Assembly (NCBI GenBank): GCA_947448105.1
Contig: CANFNE010000138.1
Span: 1-6,765 of the forward strand
Source: Burkholderiales bacterium
GTDB lineage: Bacteria; Pseudomonadota; Gammaproteobacteria; Burkholderiales; Burkholderiaceae_C
DNA length: 6,765 nucleotides
Direction: 5' to 3'
Position numbers and translations under genes: made by a program. Shown piece after piece: positions 1 to 5,736 of the stretch (the first letter of the stretch is position 1; every line of letters starts with the position of its first letter). The notes under the pieces are model-generated. The model saw nothing but the letters and a program-made list of their open reading frames with translations, made no database searches and had not been told where the DNA came from.

Positions 1-451
1 GGAAGTGCAGGATGCGGTTGGATTCGGCAACGACCAGGAAGCCGTCGGCGGTGAAGCAAACGCCATTGGGGTTGCTGAATTTGATGGAAGGTGCAAACGC
101 TTTGACTTCCGTCGCTGCGTCGCCGTTGTTGCGGTTGGTCACTGCATAGACGTTGGTCTTGCGCGTGCCGACAAACAGCATGTTGGTCGAGGGAGCAACC
201 GCCATATAGCGGGCGTCAGGCACCACGGCGTACAGGTCGATCTTGAAACCTTCGGGCAACTTGACCTTTTTCAGGTTGGCGCGAATGGCGTCTGCATTCT
301 TTCCTTCTTGGGGGATAGAAGGAATGTTCATATTCGTGGCAGTGTTGCCCATGCGCTGCAGCGTCGACAAATTGGCGTCTTGCGCAAAAGCCGAAGCTGC
401 ACTGAACGCTGCGACAGCGACAGCAAGTGATGTGAGTCTGTTGATTTTCAC
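1..451 (-). CDS. Exported beta-propeller protein, glucose/sorbosone dehydrogenase-like (partial, N-terminal part)
   Basis: The 150 visible residues begin at a GTG (451-449) preceded by AGAGG (458-462) at 6-base spacing; the gene continues past the left edge. Residues 1-23 form a Sec-type signal peptide (MKINRL, a hydrophobic Ala/Val stretch, then AFA before QDA), so the protein is probably periplasmic. After a linker, residues 65-110 (LPEGFKIDLYA, then MLFVGTR and VYAVTNR) and 121-150 (NPNGVCFTADGFLVVAESNRI) show the repeated strand pattern of a beta-propeller. The wording matches PQQ-dependent sugar (glucose/sorbosone) dehydrogenase-like proteins, which oxidise sugars or aldoses in the periplasm. 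Catalytic and PQQ-binding residues lie outside the window, so substrate and cofactor are inference; a non-enzymatic or SMP-30-like propeller is possible. Base composition is less GC-rich than in the genes to the right. Confidence 0.72.
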   Translation of the reverse strand, partial: MKINRLTSLAVAVAAFSAASAFAQDANLSTLQRMGNTATNMNIPSIPQEGKNADAIRANLKKVKLPEGFKIDLYAVVPDARYMAVAPSTNMLFVGTRKTNVYAVTNRNNGDAATEVKAFAPSIKFSNPNGVCFTADGFLVVAESNRILHF

Positions 452-457
452 GGTGTT

Positions 458-462
458 CCTCT
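458..462 (-). promoter_or_regulatory. Ribosome binding site for the left-edge propeller gene
   Basis: AGAGG (read on the minus strand) stands 6 bases before a GTG. It fixes the start at 451, because the first in-frame ATG would remove the signal peptide. Confidence 0.65.
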
Positions 463-489
463 TTAGTGGATTAAAAGCAGTGTTGGTAT

Positions 490-516
490 GCCCTCAGCAA
501 GGGCAATCATTTGCCC
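490..516 (-). promoter_or_regulatory. Overlapping inverted repeats in the leader of the propeller gene
   Basis: Read on the minus strand, GGGCAA (516-511), loop ATGA, TTGCCC (506-501) form a perfect 6-bp stem. The same central segment, extended to GCCCT (504-500), can instead pair with AGGGC (494-490) around the loop TGCTG. The two stems are mutually exclusive and end about 40 bases before the start codon. The segment also contains GG-N10-GC with TTGC on the proximal side, the minimal spacing of a sigma-54 promoter, but the -24 half lacks the usual TGGCAC. It may be an operator, a leader RNA switch or a weak sigma-54 site; the sequence alone does not decide. Confidence 0.4.
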
Positions 517-558
517 TAGGCCTTCGTCAATGTAGTGACGCGGGGACGCACTAAGAAT

Positions 559-570
559 GGGGTAAACCCC
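559..570. promoter_or_regulatory. Perfect 12-bp palindrome, candidate operator
   Basis: GGGGTAAACCCC is a GGGGT/ACCCC inverted repeat with a two-base centre, in the AT-rich gap about 110 bases upstream of the propeller gene. Its form suits a dimeric DNA-binding protein. No regulator can be assigned from the sequence. Confidence 0.35.
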
Positions 571-613
571 TAAAATTAGCGAAAACCATCGCCTATTTTT
601 TCACTGCGAAATC

Positions 614-641
614 AAAAAAAATTCACACGCCGTGATGGCGT
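614..641 (-). terminator. Probable intrinsic terminator after the Rrf2 gene
   Basis: On the minus strand, 42 bases after the Rrf2 stop codon, ACGCC (641-637), loop ATCAC, GGCGT (631-627) form a 5-bp hairpin. It is followed after 5 bases by eight T (621-614). A competing longer stem, 655-647 with 640-632 (9 bp, one G-T pair), overlaps it and lies farther from the T run. Either would separate the regulator's transcript from the propeller gene. The stem is short, so efficiency is uncertain. Confidence 0.5.
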
Positions 642-682
642 TTTCTCGCCACCACATCACGCATTCAATATGCGAGCCCGCT

Positions 683-1213
683 TCAGGTCCGACCTGGCAG
701 CCATTGGCCCAGCGCGAACACCGAGTTCGGTGCGCTCGGGCGTTCCAGGCTGGTTGCCGGCCTTTTCAAAATTCCTTTTTTGCTGGCCTTGGGTTCTTGC
801 ACCGCAAAGCCCTTGGCCCGCTGCTCCAGCGCCAAGCTGCGCAGGCTGATGGTTTGCATGTGCGCCATGAGCGCCGTGTGCAACTGCTCCCAAAGCGCCT
901 GCGTCATATCGGTCGGGCCGCCCGCTTGCGCTTCGTCGGCTTGGGGAGCCGGTGCGCTGCCTTCAATGGCGGTCACGATATCGGCCACGGAAATGCTGTC
1001 GCCCCTAAACCCCAGGGTGTAGCCGCCACCGGGCCCGCGCGTGCTTTCCACCAGACCATGCTGGCGCAACTTGGCAAACACCTGCTCCAGGTACGAAAGC
1101 GAAATGCCATGGCGCAGCGCCAGTTCGCTCAGTGGCACCGGGCTGTGGCGCTGGCGCAAAGCCAGGTCGATCATGGCGTTGATGGCAAAACGGCCCCGGG
1201 TACTTAGTCGCAT
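683..1213 (-). CDS. Rrf2-family (IscR-like) transcriptional regulator lacking Fe-S ligands
   Basis: A 176-residue protein aligned almost without gaps to the DNA-binding half of E. coli IscR: MRLSTRGRFAINAMIDLAL (1-19), the recognition region ISLSYLEQVFAKLR (37-50) and the wing RGPGGGYTLG (59-68). Glu43, which in IscR governs site selectivity, is present. The cluster-binding loop (about 84-105) is kept in length within two residues, but there is no cysteine in the whole protein. The IscR ligands Cys92, Cys98, Cys104 and His107 are all absent; Asp102 and Gln105 occupy the last two positions. By inference it acts without a [2Fe-2S] cluster, resembling apo-IscR. The start at 1213 is chosen because AAGGAG (1225-1220) lies 6 bases upstream and IscR begins at the same residue; the in-frame ATG (1219) and TTG (1228) overlap or precede that site. 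No isc genes adjoin it, and its targets are unknown. Confidence 0.9.
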   Translation of the reverse strand: MRLSTRGRFAINAMIDLALRQRHSPVPLSELALRHGISLSYLEQVFAKLRQHGLVESTRGPGGGYTLGFRGDSISVADIVTAIEGSAPAPQADEAQAGGPTDMTQALWEQLHTALMAHMQTISLRSLALEQRAKGFAVQEPKASKKGILKRPATSLERPSAPNSVFALGQWLPGRT

Positions 1214-1219
1214 GTTCAT

Positions 1220-1225
1220 CTCCTT
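1220..1225 (-). promoter_or_regulatory. Ribosome binding site deciding the Rrf2 start
   Basis: AAGGAG on the minus strand lies 6 bases before the ATG at 1213. Of the three in-frame starts (1228, 1219, 1213), only the last is correctly spaced from it. Confidence 0.8.
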
Positions 1226-1303
1226 CAAAAATCACAGCGGGGTCGCTCAGTGCGAAGCACCGGGCTCGCCCCACCAGAAGCCCGAATGTAAAAGCGTTTA
1301 TTC

Positions 1304-1352
1304 TTCGCGTAAATTCGTATTTATGAGAATTTAACTTCGTATAAATCGAAGT
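1304..1352. promoter_or_regulatory. Shared control region between the divergent Rrf2 and nhaR genes
   Basis: This AT-rich island in GC-rich DNA holds three related 11-mers in the same orientation: TTCGCGTAAAT (1304-1314), TTCGTATTTAT (1314-1324) and TTCGTATAAAT (1336-1346). Their starts are 10 and 22 bp apart, close to one and two helical turns. The last lies within the perfect 19-bp inverted repeat ACTTCGTATAAATCGAAGT (1334-1352), which contains T-N11-A (1337/1349), the usual LysR-type operator form. TATAAA (1340-1345) could also serve as a -10 element for nhaR, but I see no good -35. LysR regulators often bind next to their own divergent promoters, so NhaR autoregulation or control of both genes is the likeliest reading. 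Binding by the Rrf2 protein is possible. Confidence 0.5.
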
Positions 1353-1390
1353 GTTTGTTCGTTACCCCACACACTGCTCACCTCGCCGCC

Positions 1391-2284
1391 ATGAACTTCA
1401 AACATTTGCACTACTTCTGGGTTACCGCCAAGGCGGGCGGCGTGATGCGTGCGGGCGCGCAACTGCACACCACGCCGCAAACCCTGTCCGGACAGATTCG
1501 CCTGCTCGAAGAAGACCTGGGCCGCAAGTTGTTCCAAAAAAGCGGCCGCACCATGGAGCTGACCGAAGCAGGTCGGCTGGCGCTGGGCTACGCCGACCAG
1601 ATATTTACCCTGGGCGGCGAGCTCGAAACCGCGGTTCGCCAGGCGCACGGCGGCCAGGCGGTGCTGGAGTTTCGGGTCGGGGTGGCAGATGCGGTGAATA
1701 AGTCGGTGGCCTACCGGCTGCTCGAACCGGCCCTGGGCCTGGACGTGCCAGTGCGCATGGTGGCCAGCGAGGGCAAGTTTGCAGATCTTTTGTCGCAGCT
1801 CGCGCTCAACCGCCTGGACCTGGTGATCGCCGATGAGCCCATGTCGCGGCGCATTAATGTGCGCGCCTTCAACCACGCACTGGGACGCAGCAGCATGGCG
1901 TTTTTTGCCACACCTGACTTGGCCGCGCAGTTGCAGGGGCCGTTTCCCGCGTGCCTGAACGGCATGCCGATGTTGATTGCGGGCGCCCAAGCCTCGGTGC
2001 GCCAGCAGCTCGAGGCCTGGTTCACGCGCCACGGCATTGCGCCGCGCATCGTCGGCGAGTTTGACGACGGCGCCCTGATGACGGCCTTTGGCCGCCAGGG
2101 CCGTGGCGTGTTCATGGTGCCGGGCGTCATGGAAGCCGAGACGCTGGCGCAGTTTGGCGTGCAGTGCGTGGGCCGCAGCGAGGAGTTGGTGGACGAGTTT
2201 TTTGCAGTTTCGGTGGAGCGGCGCATCACCCACCCCTGCGTGGTGGCAATTACCGACGCGGCGCGCGGCCAGTTGTTCGGCTAA
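1391..2284 (+). CDS. nhaR: LysR-family transcriptional regulator, NhaR type
   Basis: A 297-residue protein of usual LysR length. Residues 1-60 are the winged helix-turn-helix (MNFKHLHYFW, then TPQTLSGQIRLLEE at 28-41 and a wing ending near ELTEAGRLA). Residues about 91-297 are the effector-binding domain. NhaR-specific signatures are clear: FRVGVADAVNK (94-104), PFPACL (184-189), GEFDDGALMTAFG (222-234) and ERRITHPCV (276-284). In E. coli NhaR senses Na+ and activates the NhaA antiporter, and also osmC and pga; the effector here is not shown. The start at 1391 follows the family's N-terminus. Upstream in-frame GTG/TTG codons (1351, 1355) would add 12-13 unrelated residues and overlap the palindrome. 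No convincing Shine-Dalgarno precedes 1391, so translation may be weak. No nhaA is present; the next gene downstream is mipA, 92 bases away, with no evident terminator between. Confidence 0.9.
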   Translation: MNFKHLHYFWVTAKAGGVMRAGAQLHTTPQTLSGQIRLLEEDLGRKLFQKSGRTMELTEAGRLALGYADQIFTLGGELETAVRQAHGGQAVLEFRVGVADAVNKSVAYRLLEPALGLDVPVRMVASEGKFADLLSQLALNRLDLVIADEPMSRRINVRAFNHALGRSSMAFFATPDLAAQLQGPFPACLNGMPMLIAGAQASVRQQLEAWFTRHGIAPRIVGEFDDGALMTAFGRQGRGVFMVPGVMEAETLAQFGVQCVGRSEELVDEFFAVSVERRITHPCVVAITDAARGQLFG

Positions 2285-2300
2285 TTGCAGCCCAATTTCA

Positions 2301-2329
2301 TTGAACGGCGTAAAACGGTGCACTATGTC
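2301..2329 (+). promoter_or_regulatory. Possible sigma-70 promoter for mipA and the EamA transporter
   Basis: TTGAAC (2301-2306) and TATGTC (2324-2329) are separated by 17 bases, about 48 bases upstream of the mipA start. The -35 is good (TTGAxx) but the -10 matches TATAAT at only three positions. Read-through from nhaR is an alternative. Confidence 0.35.
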
Positions 2330-2376
2330 AGTGAAAATGCATCGACTCCCCCATTTCTGACCGCCCGAGGCTTTCC

Positions 2377-3222
2377 ATGCACCACGCTTTGACCTGTACC
2401 CTGCGCCCCTTGGCGGCTGCACTGGCGCTGCTGTGCCCCGGCCTTGGCAGCGCGCAAGCCCAGTCCAGCGGCTTGCCGCTGTGGGAGGTGGGTGCTTTTG
2501 CCGGCTCGCTCACGGCGCCGGCCTACCCCGCCTCGACCGAGCGCATGAACCGCAACCTGGTCTTGCCCTACTTTATTTACCGCGGCGAGCGCCTGAGCGT
2601 GGACCGCGACGGCGTTGATGCGCGCCTGCGCCTGGGCCCGGACTATGAGCTCGACCTGGGCGTGAGCGGCTCTTTTCCCGCTACGTCCAACGACATTGCG
2701 GTGCGCCAGGGCATGCCCGATCTGGGCACCTTGCTCGAATTTGGCCCGCGCCTGAAGGTCAACTTGCCCAGCCCGGGCCCTGGGCTGCGTTTGGGCTTGG
2801 ACCTGCCCTTGCGTGAGGTCTTTGAATTCAGCGGCGGCACGCGCAGCCAGGGCCTGGTGTTTGAACCCACGCTGGTGCTGGACGCCGCCAACCTGGGCGG
2901 CGGCTGGAGCCTGACGGCCAAGGCCGGCCTGACCTGGGGCGACCAGCAGATCAACCAGTATTTCTATGGCGTAAGTTCGGCCTATGCCACGGCGGCGCGC
3001 CCCGCGTTTGAGGCGCAGTCCGGCTTGATGAGCGCGCGCGCCAGTCTGGGCACCAGCAAGAGCCTGAGCCCCGATGTGCGGGTGTTTGGCTATGCGCGCA
3101 TGGATTACTTTGGTCTCAGCGCCAACACCGCCAGCCCGCTGCACTTGCAAAACAGCAGCCCGTCGCTGGGACTGGGCCTGACCTGGACGCTGGGGCGTTC
3201 AGACGCCCGCGTCGGCGAGTAA
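2377..3222 (+). CDS. MipA/OmpV family outer-membrane protein
   Basis: A 281-residue precursor with ATG preceded by GAGG (2367-2370) at 6-base spacing. Residues 1-28 are a signal peptide ending AQA before QSSG; Cys20 is not in a lipobox. The mature part consists of amphipathic beta strands joined by Gly/Asn/Asp turns. It has MipA/OmpV hallmarks: PLWEVGAF (34-41), PAYPAS (48-53), LPYFIYRGERLSVDRDG (63-79), WGDQQINQYFYGVSSAYA (187-204) and DVRVFGYARMDYFG (233-246). The family forms outer-membrane barrels; E. coli MipA links MltA to PBP1B, and others are linked to osmolarity or antibiotic response. The C-terminal strand (LGLGLTWTL, 264-272) is followed by a polar nine-residue tail, GRSDARVGE, whereas outer-membrane barrels normally end at an aromatic residue. 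The EamA gene follows after 14 bases, suggesting an operon. Confidence 0.88.
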   Translation: MHHALTCTLRPLAAALALLCPGLGSAQAQSSGLPLWEVGAFAGSLTAPAYPASTERMNRNLVLPYFIYRGERLSVDRDGVDARLRLGPDYELDLGVSGSFPATSNDIAVRQGMPDLGTLLEFGPRLKVNLPSPGPGLRLGLDLPLREVFEFSGGTRSQGLVFEPTLVLDAANLGGGWSLTAKAGLTWGDQQINQYFYGVSSAYATAARPAFEAQSGLMSARASLGTSKSLSPDVRVFGYARMDYFGLSANTASPLHLQNSSPSLGLGLTWTLGRSDARVGE

Positions 3223-3236
3223 GAAGCAAGGCGCCA

Positions 3237-4202
3237 GTGCCCTTGAGCGCCTTGCCGCCCACCCCCGCCTTCTCTGCGCCACGGTTGGCGCTCTGGTTGC
3301 GCCACGCGCGCATGCAGGGCCACTTGATGCCCGAGGTGTGGCGCGGCATGTTCTGGGTGGCGCTCAGCGGCGTGGCGTTTACTTTGCTCAACACCTTGGT
3401 GCGCGCCATCACCTTGTCCATCGACCCGTTTGAGGCGCAGTTTTTGCGCTACCTGTTTAGCGTGGTCATCATGCTGCCGCTGCTGTTGCGCCAGGGCTGG
3501 CGCAGCTACTGGCCGGTCCATCTATCGGGCCAGTTGTGGCGTGGTGCGGTGCACACGCTGGGGCTGATGTTTTGGTTTACCGCGCTGCCGCACCTGGGGC
3601 TGGCCGACACCACCGCCATTGGCTTTACCGGGCCGATCTTCATCATGATCGGCGCGTCCTGGTTTTTGGGCGAAACCATGCGCACTGACCGCTGGGTGGC
3701 CGCACTCTTTGGCTTTGCCGGGGTGCTGGTGGTGATTGCACCCAAGCTCACCGGCCAGGGCGGCTGGTACCCGCTCATCATGCTGGCCTCGTCGCCCATC
3801 TTTGCCGCCTCGTTCTTGATGACCAAGAGCCTCACCCGCACCGAGTCGCCCGGCGTCATCGTGCTGTGGCAGGCGTTGTCGGTCACGGTGCTGAGCCTGC
3901 CCATGGGCCTCATGCACTGGACTACGCCCACGCCATGGCAGTGGCTGGGCTTTGTGGCCGCCGGGCTGATGGGGGCGCTGGGCCACTACCTGCTGACGCG
4001 CGGCTTTCGGGCCGCCGATATTTCGGCCACCCAGTCGCTGCGCTTTTTGGACCTGGTGTGGGCGGCGCTGATGGGCTGGATGGTGTTTTCCGATGTGCCC
4101 AGCCACACCACTGTGCTGGGCGCCCTGGTGATTTTGGCGTCCACCGTGTGGATCGCCCGGCGCGAACGCCGGCGCGAGCTGGTGCCCGCGCCCTTGCCCT
4201 GA
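3237..4202 (+). CDS. EamA/DMT-superfamily transporter (first copy)
   Basis: A 321-residue inner-membrane protein with ten predicted helices (roughly 37-57, 69-85, 102-119, 127-143, 151-168, 178-195, 207-225, 236-254, 265-283, 290-307), made of two EamA repeats of five. Family marks include FEAQFLRYLFS (65-75), ADTTAIGFTGPIF (123-135) with the acidic WFLGETM (142-148) at the end of helix 4, and the matching DISATQSLRFLDLVW (261-275) in repeat two. The family exports or imports small metabolites such as amino acids, nucleotides or SAM; the substrate cannot be told here. The start is uncertain. GTG at 3237 has AAGG 5 bases upstream and would be coupled to mipA. ATG at 3327, preceded by AGGG (3316-3319) at 7 bases, would give 291 residues, closer to the usual 280-300. 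The stop touches that of the opposing transporter gene. Confidence 0.88.
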   Translation: MPLSALPPTPAFSAPRLALWLRHARMQGHLMPEVWRGMFWVALSGVAFTLLNTLVRAITLSIDPFEAQFLRYLFSVVIMLPLLLRQGWRSYWPVHLSGQLWRGAVHTLGLMFWFTALPHLGLADTTAIGFTGPIFIMIGASWFLGETMRTDRWVAALFGFAGVLVVIAPKLTGQGGWYPLIMLASSPIFAASFLMTKSLTRTESPGVIVLWQALSVTVLSLPMGLMHWTTPTPWQWLGFVAAGLMGALGHYLLTRGFRAADISATQSLRFLDLVWAALMGWMVFSDVPSHTTVLGALVILASTVWIARRERRRELVPAPLP

Positions 4203-5135
4203 CTACGGGCTGCTGGGGAACGCTGCAGCGTCCTGGCGCGGACCCAGCGGCACGATGCCTTGCGCAATCAGCACGCCCAAGCCCACCACGGCGGCGGCAA
4301 GTGCCTGCGTCCAGTCCCAGACACCACCCAGCGCAAACAGGATGAGCATCACGTAAAACGGTGTGGCGTTGATGTGCAGCGAGGACATGGCGATGCCCAG
4401 GCTGCCAATGGACATGATCCACAGCACCTGGCTGATGGCCAGGCCGCCAATGGCAAATACCGCAAGCGCCCCGAGTTCCTTGAGGCCCAGCACATTCCAG
4501 TCGGGTCCGGCGCCGCCAAGCAGCACGTTGGCGGCGGCGGCCACACTGGTGGCCAAGGCCGCGCCCGTGAGTGTGACGGTGGTGCGCCCCAGCGGCGTGA
4601 GTGTGGGAAAGGAGGTGACCGTCATGCGTGAGCCCAGCGTGTACAGCACGATAGAGCCAAAGCACAGCAGCGCGCCCAAGCCCATGCCCAGCCCGTCACC
4701 CGCGCCGCCCAGCGCCATCACACCGCCGCCCAGGCTGAGCAAGACACCGAGCACCAAGGCCAGCGTCATCTTGCGCCCGTCCAGTGCCACCTCAATGGCA
4801 ATGCCCACCACCGGCATGGCCGCTGAGATGACTGCAACCGTCACCATATTGGTGCGGCCTTGGCCGAGTACCAGCATGAATGCACCCAGTCCGATGCCGG
4901 CGCCACCCACCAACACGCCCTTGCCCCACTGCGCAGCGCGCAGCGCCTGCGTGCCGTCCATCCACCACCACAGCGGCAGCAGGCACAGGGCTGCCATCAC
5001 CATGCGTGCAGCGGTGAGCGGCAAGGCGGGCACCGGGCCAATCAGCAGGTCAGCCGCTGGCAAGCCCAGCGCCCAGACCAGCATGGACAGCATGCACAAG
5101 ACGTTGGCAAGCGCGCGGCTAGGGGGCGCGCGCAA
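4203..5135 (-). CDS. EamA/DMT-superfamily transporter (second copy, convergent)
   Basis: A 310-residue inner-membrane protein with ten predicted helices (about 8-30, 39-57, 72-90, 97-115, 123-142, 149-167, 183-205, 220-242, 248-270, 276-293) in two EamA repeats. Typical points are LTAARMVMAAL (40-50) after helix 1, VAVISAAMPVVGIAIE (100-115) in helix 4, and the equivalent SSLHINATPFYVML (251-264) in repeat two. The start is inferred as TTG (5135-5133), 1 base after the cupin stop (TGA, 5139-5137), with GGGG 6 bases before it. The open frame extends upstream, but there it is the antisense-free overlap with the cupin gene and does not resemble a transporter. The next ATG (residue 15) would cut helix 1. 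It differs clearly in sequence from the first EamA protein, so a recent duplication is unlikely. The substrate is unknown; co-transcription with the cupin suggests a shared metabolite. Confidence 0.85.
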   Translation of the reverse strand: MRAPPSRALANVLCMLSMLVWALGLPAADLLIGPVPALPLTAARMVMAALCLLPLWWWMDGTQALRAAQWGKGVLVGGAGIGLGAFMLVLGQGRTNMVTVAVISAAMPVVGIAIEVALDGRKMTLALVLGVLLSLGGGVMALGGAGDGLGMGLGALLCFGSIVLYTLGSRMTVTSFPTLTPLGRTTVTLTGAALATSVAAAANVLLGGAGPDWNVLGLKELGALAVFAIGGLAISQVLWIMSIGSLGIAMSSLHINATPFYVMLILFALGGVWDWTQALAAAVVGLGVLIAQGIVPLGPRQDAAAFPSSP

Positions 5136-5136
5136 A

Positions 5137-5631
5137 TCAGACCCCGCCTTGCGGGTGTGTAGGGTCGATCCACAGCACGGTTTCGGGTTTTTCCACCGGT
5201 TCGATGTCCATGTTGACGGCGATGGCCTGGCCGTCGCTGCGGCACAGCACGCATTCCAGCGCCTCGTCGGCGCTGGCATTGATTTCCTGGTGGGGCACAA
5301 AGGGCGGCACATAAATAAAGTCGCCCGGCCCGGCCTCGGCGGTGAACTCCAGCGCGTTGCCCCAGCGCATGCGCGCCTGGCCTTTGACCACGTAAATCAC
5401 GCTCTCCAGCGGGCCGTGGTGGTGCGCGCCGGTCTTGGCGTTGGGGTGAATATGCACCGTGCCGGCCCAGAGCTTTTGCGCGCCGACGCGGGCAAAGTTG
5501 ATGGCGGCCTTGCGGTCCATGCCCGGTGTGGACGGCACATTGCCGTCGAGCTGGTCACCCGGCACCACGCGCACCCCGTCGTGCTTCCAGTCGGTGGGGG
5601 CGTGGTGGTGTGTCGTTGCGGGGGTGTCCAT
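5137..5631 (-). CDS. Single-domain cupin protein
   Basis: A 164-residue soluble protein with ATG preceded by GAGGAA (5643-5638) at 6-base spacing. One conserved cupin barrel is visible. Motif 1 is GAHHHGPLESVIYVVKG (68-84), giving the metal ligands His70/His72 (or His71) and Glu76. Motif 2 is GDFIYVPPFVPHQEIN (103-118), giving His114. Residues 60-62 (HIH) lie on a neighbouring strand. The N-terminus carries THHHAP (7-12), which is variable in such proteins. The retained ligands indicate a metal-binding cupin (Fe, Mn, Zn or Ni), so an enzyme (dioxygenase, isomerase or decarboxylase-like) or a ligand-binding role is possible; the exact reaction cannot be assigned. The transporter gene begins 1 base after its stop, so the two are almost certainly translated from one mRNA. 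A handling role for that transporter's substrate is inference. Confidence 0.87.
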   Translation of the reverse strand: MDTPATTHHHAPTDWKHDGVRVVPGDQLDGNVPSTPGMDRKAAINFARVGAQKLWAGTVHIHPNAKTGAHHHGPLESVIYVVKGQARMRWGNALEFTAEAGPGDFIYVPPFVPHQEINASADEALECVLCRSDGQAIAVNMDIEPVEKPETVLWIDPTHPQGGV

Positions 5632-5672
5632 GGGGTGTTCCTCGGGTGGTGTGCGGTGTTACATGCTGCTCA

Positions 5673-5678
5673 ATTATG
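5673..5678 (-). promoter_or_regulatory. Possible -10 element for the cupin-EamA operon
   Basis: CATAAT on the minus strand (five of six consensus bases) lies 41 bases before the cupin start, giving a leader of about 35 bases. No recognisable -35 stands 16-18 bases upstream, so the call rests on the -10 alone. Confidence 0.35.
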
Positions 5679-5736
5679 CGCAAACCACCGACCACCAACA
5701 CAGAAAGGACCGCCAGGCAGTTCTGGCAAGACCCTC

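Noticed and set aside
5..430. A 141-codon open frame on the plus strand at the left edge
   Set aside because: The minus strand of the same DNA encodes a signal peptide and propeller repeats preceded by a good ribosome site; the plus frame has no such support.
1332..1344. A loxP-like arm (TAACTTCGTATA)
   Set aside because: The match covers one arm only. The opposite arm and the 8-bp spacer of loxP are absent, and the symmetric partner here is CGAAGT at a different distance. Treated as coincidence within a LysR-type palindrome.
1331..2422. A 363-codon open frame on the minus strand
   Set aside because: It is antisense to nhaR and its product is His/Gln/Ala-rich without recognisable structure. 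The plus-strand frame matches NhaR over its whole length.
2377..2460. Lipoprotein signal in the MipA-like protein (Cys20)
   Set aside because: The residue before Cys20 is Leu, which does not fit a lipobox, while AQA before QSS eight residues later is a good signal peptidase I site.
4202..4203. Recent duplication as the origin of the two convergent EamA genes
   Set aside because: The two proteins share the ten-helix layout but little residue identity by eye, even in the family motifs, so they look like separate family members brought together rather than an inverted duplication.
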